Below, one piece after another: positions 58,531 to 64,000 of a DNA stretch of 64,000 nucleotides (position 1 is the stretch's first letter; each line of letters opens with the position of its first letter). This DNA is from Hyalella azteca (Eukaryota; Arthropoda; Malacostraca; Amphipoda; Hyalellidae): the NCBI RefSeq assembly GCF_000764305.2, contig NW_025940701.1, forward strand, positions 372,294 through 436,293, read 5' to 3'. Under the pieces are notes generated by a model. It saw nothing but the letters and a program-made list of their open reading frames with translations, was not told the origin of the DNA and did no database searches. The translations under genes were made by a program, and so were the position numbers.

Positions 58531-61500
58531 ATGTCTCTTCTTGAATATGGAGAGGCTACAATGGAAGTCAAGAGCTGCATGGTAAGCACTGCTGCACTAA
58601 TCATTAATGTATGTGATTGAAATTTGTTTAATGAACGCGTGAATTTTTTATTTCTAAAGTTAGTGACTAAACTCGGAACTAGATTTTATAAACGTTTATT
58701 GAACTTTAGACAATTTACTGACTAGTTACTGTCAGTCTGTTAATGAGACTGAATCATGAATGAGTCAATGACTTGCTAGGCTATGTGTGGTAAGTGGTTA
58801 GCTATTATTATTTTTTGTTTTACCTACCTAATGCTACCATTACCAATAGTGTTTTGCAATCTCAATTTTGAAGATGCTATTTGTTATATAAGAATTCCTC
58901 TAGAATTTAGAATCAGTCTCTCAGCTCCTTAAAGGCAGGAAGTCTTTCTTTTTAAAGTGGAAAATTTTGCAGAATTTACCCACAGATTCAAATTAGACAG
59001 AAATGCCTGTGAATCTAGTACTAGTACATCATACATGTTTAGTTGTTTCTAGTCTTTTGCTAATTTCTTCATTGGAAACCAAGAAAAACTGTTCATTTTC
59101 ACAAATGATTCTCTTAAATTACTCATGAAATGATTGCTTTTGCCTTTGATTTTTGGTAACAATTTCTGCCTGATATTCCAAATAGGCTTTGCTTGTGGTA
59201 TGAAAAGTAGAAAATTTTCCACCTGAATTCAAATGTTAGTCATGGATATTTTTTTAATTTTTTCTCTATAATAGAAGGGAGCATATTGTTTGTTTACCAG
59301 TAATTAAAATTTTTACAGCATTCTAGTAGCTATAATTCAATATATCTACCCATCAAGCCGCTAATACTAACAGGATTGGAGGTAATACTTTGGATTAAAT
59401 GCATCCAAAAAAGGGTGTTTTTTTTAATTAGGTAAACGCGGTATATTCCGTCACATTAAGGACGCATCGAGAAATGAAAAACTAAAAAAAAAACCGTATG
59501 CATTACTCGAGTTCTGTTTGCTTTATTTGACTTGCAAAACACCGTACTACGCGCCAGCAACAATGAAACGTCACAAAATGTTGCCATATTTATTTAAAAG
59601 CCTTTAGAATGGAAACCTACCAAATCCCTATATTCCGTCACTGTGTGTGGCAATATTCAGCACCTGGTGAGGCGTATTACGTCCGTGCTTCAAATTCTAC
59701 TGATACGTAATGCCGTCACCACGTGTTCGAATTCTGTTTGCTGTGTGAGCTGTATTGGAATACAACACGGCTTTGAATTAGAACACTAATGAATATAGAA
59801 CACTACTTAATTACGCTTTTAATTAACAACTATTAAGCTTTTAATTAAGCAAATTTTAATTTTTGTACACAGCTTGGAACGATCTGTGTGTGTCCAATTA
59901 AAGTTGTGACAGAATTAGTTTTCATGTGTCTAAATCCATTTCTCAACTTAATCATCTATTAAGTTATTCACTATTTGGTAGAGCAAGGTCAACTGTCAAA
60001 TTTGACACATTTTTCAATGATCTCACTGGGTAGCGTGCATCGTCTCTCTTTGGATCTCAATATTTTCCCACTAGATGGCCAAGACCTAGTGTTTTGGCAT
60101 TAGTTCGACACGCAAATGTATGACGTCACCATTTCAACCATCAACGAACGCATGGAACTAAAACAAAGCTCAATATAGAGGAAAAACTAAAGAGGTGACG
60201 GAATTACCTACTATGACGGAATATACCGCGTTTACCCTATATGTTTTTTGGGGTGTAGATAAAGAATCTGGAATTTGTATTTGGCTGTCGGCATTGGAAA
60301 ACCAATTTTTATACATGCCGATTTTTATATATTTTCTAAGAAAAAATGCAAGTTAAATCTTGGCCCCAATATCCGTGGATTTATAGCGTTTTTAACTTAG
60401 CCTGGGTGACCCATATTCTCTTGCAACCACAACATTGCAGGCAACCACGACATTGCAACCACCTTTAGGTTAGGTTAGGTTTTTTCGTCGATTTTTGTCC
60501 AATTTTTTTACGAATTAGAGCCTAGGGGAAAAAAATCAGTTTTCCAATGCCGACCGCCAAAAACGGATTTCAGATTCTTTATCTACACCCTAAAAACATA
60601 TAATAAAAAACACCCTTTTTTTGATGCACTTAATCTAAAGTATTACTGGATTGGAATTTTCCTATTTGTTTCTGAAATCTCTTGCTTCTGGCATGCCAAA
60701 TTTTAATACATTTGTAAACTCACCAGCCTGATCATGCACTTTTGTTAACAATTAGATAGGCAATTCATCTGGCGGGAATCTTGTGGTTCCGGAAATGTTG
60801 GGATTACTCCATACTCGGGAAAGCACTAGTTGCGGCCATAAGGGTGATGTTTTCCATGCTTGAATACTAATAGGTAGTGCTTTTCCCCAATGTTTGGAGT
60901 CATGAGATTCCTGCTAAATGAATAACCTCCTATCTAGTTATTAATAAAAGTACAAAACCAGGCTGCAAATTTCAAATGTATTGAAAATTTTCCATTTGGC
61001 AGCTTAGAGCCATTAGATTTCATAAGTAGAAAATTTCAATCCTGCTAGCCAGCATTACTTTAACTTTAACATGTGGTTCAAAGTAGAAAATTAGGCAAAG
61101 GTAATCTGTATTTCATTAAACACTGAACACTGTTGCAATGCTATGTTCCTGTTGACTGTTGTGCAGTTAGCTATCTGCTATTGAATATTATGGCATGAGA
61201 TCCAAATAATTGTCAAAAGAATTAACCATATTGAAAATGACTGCTGATATAATGAATATATATATACCGTAAAATGGGGTAACTTAGACCGGCGGGGACA
61301 TATTGAAAATGACTGCTGATATAATGAATATAATATATTAATAAGACATAAAAATTATAGCTTATGGTCCTGTTGCTACTACCTCCTGGATGACATGGAA
61401 ATGTGGTTAAAAAACTAACTAAATCTAACTTAGTCTAAGGGAGCTAAGCCATACAAAACTCTTTCCAGCTTTGACTCAAGTATGTTGTTACAGAATCCTT

Positions 61501-63631
61501 TATTTATCCACATTAAGAAGAGAAGTGATTCCAACTACCAATAATGCAGCATCAGTTGAGCCATTAACACATTGACTACGATTGCTTCATCTTGTACAAT
61601 TATTTCATTTTTTGTACTTTTTTTAAGCAGGGTTGCCAGACGGTCATTTTTTCCGGACAAATTCAGTGATTTAGTTTTTCTCAATTGCGTTGGCTGGCTA
61701 AAATTTATGACAGGGGTACTTCCTAATTAAATTTTAAATGCTGCAAAAAGAAAATGAATGGAATTTTTATAGCAGAACCTACAAATAAACTAGTATACAT
61801 TTAATTATCGGCCTTTTTTGTTCTCGGATTTTGCCGATTTTAGGCAACCTGAATTATGTACCACTACCTCCTGGAGAAATACATTTTGTGGTACATATAT
61901 GTACCAATACGTAGTCAATGTGTTAAAGAAGCAAATCCCAAAGCAGCTCTAATGATCCCAGAGTGTAGGTATAAAAAGGCCATTGTAAACATCAGCATTG
62001 GCCATTGGGTGTGAGAAGCCATGCTGAATGATTGAATGATATTAGTCTTAAAATTATCTCATTAGATTCTAGATGAGCCATCTAAAATCTTGGTTTGTGT
62101 GACTTTTGACCATTCTTCTGTGGGTGCTTAAAACTTTGTCAATTGATTAATTTTTGTTGAAGAAATATCTTATTAACATCATTATTTTTACAGGTTCCCT
62201 GTAAGCTGAAGCTCAGTGAACAAGGCATTGCCTTCCGAAACCTCAAGACTGGTAAAGCCGAGACTCTCGCTCCATCTGACATTGCTGTTGTAAACTGGCA
62301 GAGGCTGTCAAGTGGCTATGGCATCAGAATTTTCACAAGTAATGGAAATCTTCATAGATTTGGAGGTTTCAAAGATTCAGTGAGTTTATTAGTTTATAAT
62401 TTATTTGTGTTACCTCAAAATTTGTCTTGGTAATTAAATATTTTTCTTTTCATTGTGACCTCTCATTGAGTTAATTAAATCTAAATTTTAAAATGTGTCA
62501 TCACCTTCACGCGAATAAATTTGTTACAAATTCTCCCCAAATGAATGCCTTTAAAAAAAACTTCATAAAAATCATTATAATTTTATTATAATGTTATAAG
62601 TTATTCTAAAACCAATCTAAATGCTACTTTGCTCTCCTGTGTAATTATTTATTATTTAATTTTATTTTAAATTCAATCCTTTGAAATCAACTTTTAAAAG
62701 AGTACTATTTATTTTATAAATGACTTCTCATATATATATTTTTATGTATGGCATTAGGGACTTATTTCCATCATACAGTATAAATGAATTAGAGCTAATC
62801 ATCTATAGAATATTAAAATTTTATGATAATAATGTAGTTACTTACAAATATTTCCTTTGCTTGGCTTATGCAGGAACAGTCACGTCTGGAGAAGTTTTTC
62901 AAGAACACCCTGAACAAAACAATGACTGAGAAAGAATTTAGTGTCAAAGGTTGGAATTATGGAGCAGCCAAATTTGAAGGATCTGTTTTATCATTTGAAG
63001 TCAGCAACTTGACATCATTTGAAATTCCTTTACATAATGTGTCTAGCTGCACCACTGGCAAGAACGAAGTTACCTTAGAGTTCCATCAGGTGAGATGCAA
63101 AGCATGCACCAATAATACTTAGTGATGCAATATTTAACATTTTTTGTTGAGAATTCTCTTAATTGATGAATATTTTATTTAATTTATAACCCGTGAAAGC
63201 AACATTAAAATGAGCATTTCTTTAATTAATGCAAGGAGGACTTAATTAGTATTAGTTATTGGAAATTTTATTTTAATTTAGTTCAACACAAGGGATTCCA
63301 GAGGTCCTTGGTTATTTATTGCCTGAAAATTCATCGAATATGTCTTTGGATATCTCGTATTGAAGCTACAGTATTAAAATGAAATAGCATTACTCTTTTA
63401 TGCAATCATTTGATTTGTTTGTTTGGTATTAATTTGTCAATTTTTCACTGGTCAGCCTGATGAAGCACCAACCAACCTGATGGAGATGAGATTCCATATA
63501 CCCACTAGTGAACTGGCAGGAGAAGATCCTGTTGAGGCGTTCCAGCAGAAAGTATCTGAGAAAGCTTCCATACTCACCGCTACTGGCGAGTCACTTGTTA
63601 CCTTCCAAGAACTGCATTGTCTCACTCCTCG
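58531..63631 (+). CDS. SSRP1: SSRP1, FACT complex subunit, 5' exons (3' end outside window)
   Basis: Exons 58531-58581, 62194-62379, 62874-63089 and 63456-63631 give the first 209 residues, in phase. They match the N-terminal and first PH-like (POB3/structure-specific recognition) domains of SSRP1: VPCKLKLSEQGIAFRNLKTG, then KFFKNTL and KEFSVKGWNYGAAKFEG, then SSCTTGKNEVTLEFHQ, then LMEMRFHIPTSEL, EDPVEAFQQKV and ELHCLTPR. SSRP1 pairs with SPT16 in FACT, the nuclear histone chaperone that loosens H2A-H2B during transcription and replication. The start chosen (MSLLEYGEATMEV) aligns with the family; an ATG at 58519 would add four residues. The last donor is GTGGGT after CCTCG; read-through would stop at 63674. 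Middle, acidic and HMG-box regions lie beyond the window. Confidence 0.92.
59431..60237. mobile_element. inner TA-flanked non-autonomous transposon
   Basis: TIRs GGTAAACGCGGTATATTCCG on the left and the inverse with one extra G on the right; TA on both sides (59429-59430, 60238-60239). The uninterrupted right arm of the outer element shows the empty site TTATATG. TTCCGTCA recurs near both ends. The TA duplication fits Tc1/mariner; no transposase is present. Confidence 0.8.
60465..60480 (+). repeat. short TTAGG run
   Basis: Three TTAGG units followed by T. TTAGG is the usual arthropod telomere unit, but three copies can occur by chance. Confidence 0.5.
61227..61332 (+). repeat. 34-bp direct repeat flanking a transposon tip
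   Basis: CATATTGAAAATGACTGCTG ... occurs at 61227-61260 and 61299-61332. Between them lies AAAATGGGGTAACTTAGACC, resembling the ends of the transposon at 31873. Confidence 0.6.
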
Positions 63632-63674
63632 GTGGGTTGTCTGCCAAGAAATTGGGCTTACTTTCCACTACTAA

Positions 63675-64000
63675 ATGTCCTGTTGTGTTTCAATAAATTG
63701 ACTGATTTATTTCTACTTAATTCTCTATGGTACATTGGCTTGCAGCCAGAATAATTAATCATTTAATTTATCAACATAAGCTATTCTATGAAAAGATATG
63801 TCTGAATTTTTACAGTTATTTTGTTTATTATTCGGCTTGGTGGCTGAAGAATTTTCTTGCTACAAAGCAGCAGAAACTAAAATTATTTCAACAGTTAAAT
63901 CTTAGCATAAGAGTTAGAGTCTGGGTTTCAGTTTTTGTTAGTTATGTAGTGTATTATATCAGTTTCTTAAATTATATTGCAGTGCAAACTCCTTTATTTA
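63675..64000. other. SSRP1 intron, nothing else seen
   Basis: The sequence to the right edge shows no further SSRP1 exon. Confidence 0.5.

Larger units (their letters stand above)
59381..60647. mobile_element. outer MITE-like element in SSRP1 intron 1, 8-bp target duplication
   Basis: Left end GGTAATACTTTGGATTAAAT, right end (reverse complement) AGTAATACTTTAGATTAAGT. The arms continue as GGGTGTTTTTT and GGGTGTAGATAAAGAATCTG, giving long inverted arms. Direct repeats GGATTGGA flank it at 59373-59380 and 60648-60655. It is split by the inner element at 59431-60237. Confidence 0.8.

Overview
This is eukaryotic, AT-rich DNA with short exons, GT-AG introns and dense repeats. Gene content (a CAMTA-type factor, an AGTRAP-like membrane protein, two c-type lysozymes, a UDP-glycosyltransferase and the FACT subunit SSRP1), arthropod-style TATA promoters and a short TTAGG run point to an arthropod. 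A crustacean is the best guess but is not proven.

Layout. 1-5.8 kb: last exons of a CAMTA-like gene (+), with a satellite carrying a nested MITE inside its intron, then minisatellites. 6.2-13.1 kb: no gene recognised. 13.1-15.8 kb: a three-exon AGTRAP-like gene (-). 16.2-19.6 kb: a mariner transposase relic and a 25-bp minisatellite arranged in three higher-order blocks, flanked by related dispersed repeats. 19.7-24.8 kb and 36.1-41.7 kb: two copies of a segmental duplication, each holding a UGT pseudogene fragment (+) and an intact four-exon c-type lysozyme gene (-). Between them lie a 16-bp minisatellite containing a sequencing-adapter junction (assembly artefact), one orphan coding exon, MITEs, a DNA transposon, a decayed transposon gene with a Cys-rich CXC tail, and a fold-back repeat array. 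42.7-50.8 kb: a fold-back element, SINEs, a 41-bp array, a decayed repeat-containing coding region and a possible solo LTR. 51.0-57.7 kb: a complete 12-exon UDP-glycosyltransferase (+). 58.5 kb to the right edge: the 5' part of SSRP1 (+), with nested transposons in its first intron.

The lysozymes are secreted antibacterial or digestive enzymes and the UGT is an ER detoxification enzyme. CAMTA and SSRP1 are nuclear and AGTRAP is an endomembrane protein, so there is no obvious shared pathway. The main story is genome dynamics: segmental duplication, an identical tract suggesting gene conversion, a LINE inserted in a lysozyme leader intron, and a tRNA-derived SINE family whose 3' tail matches that LINE.
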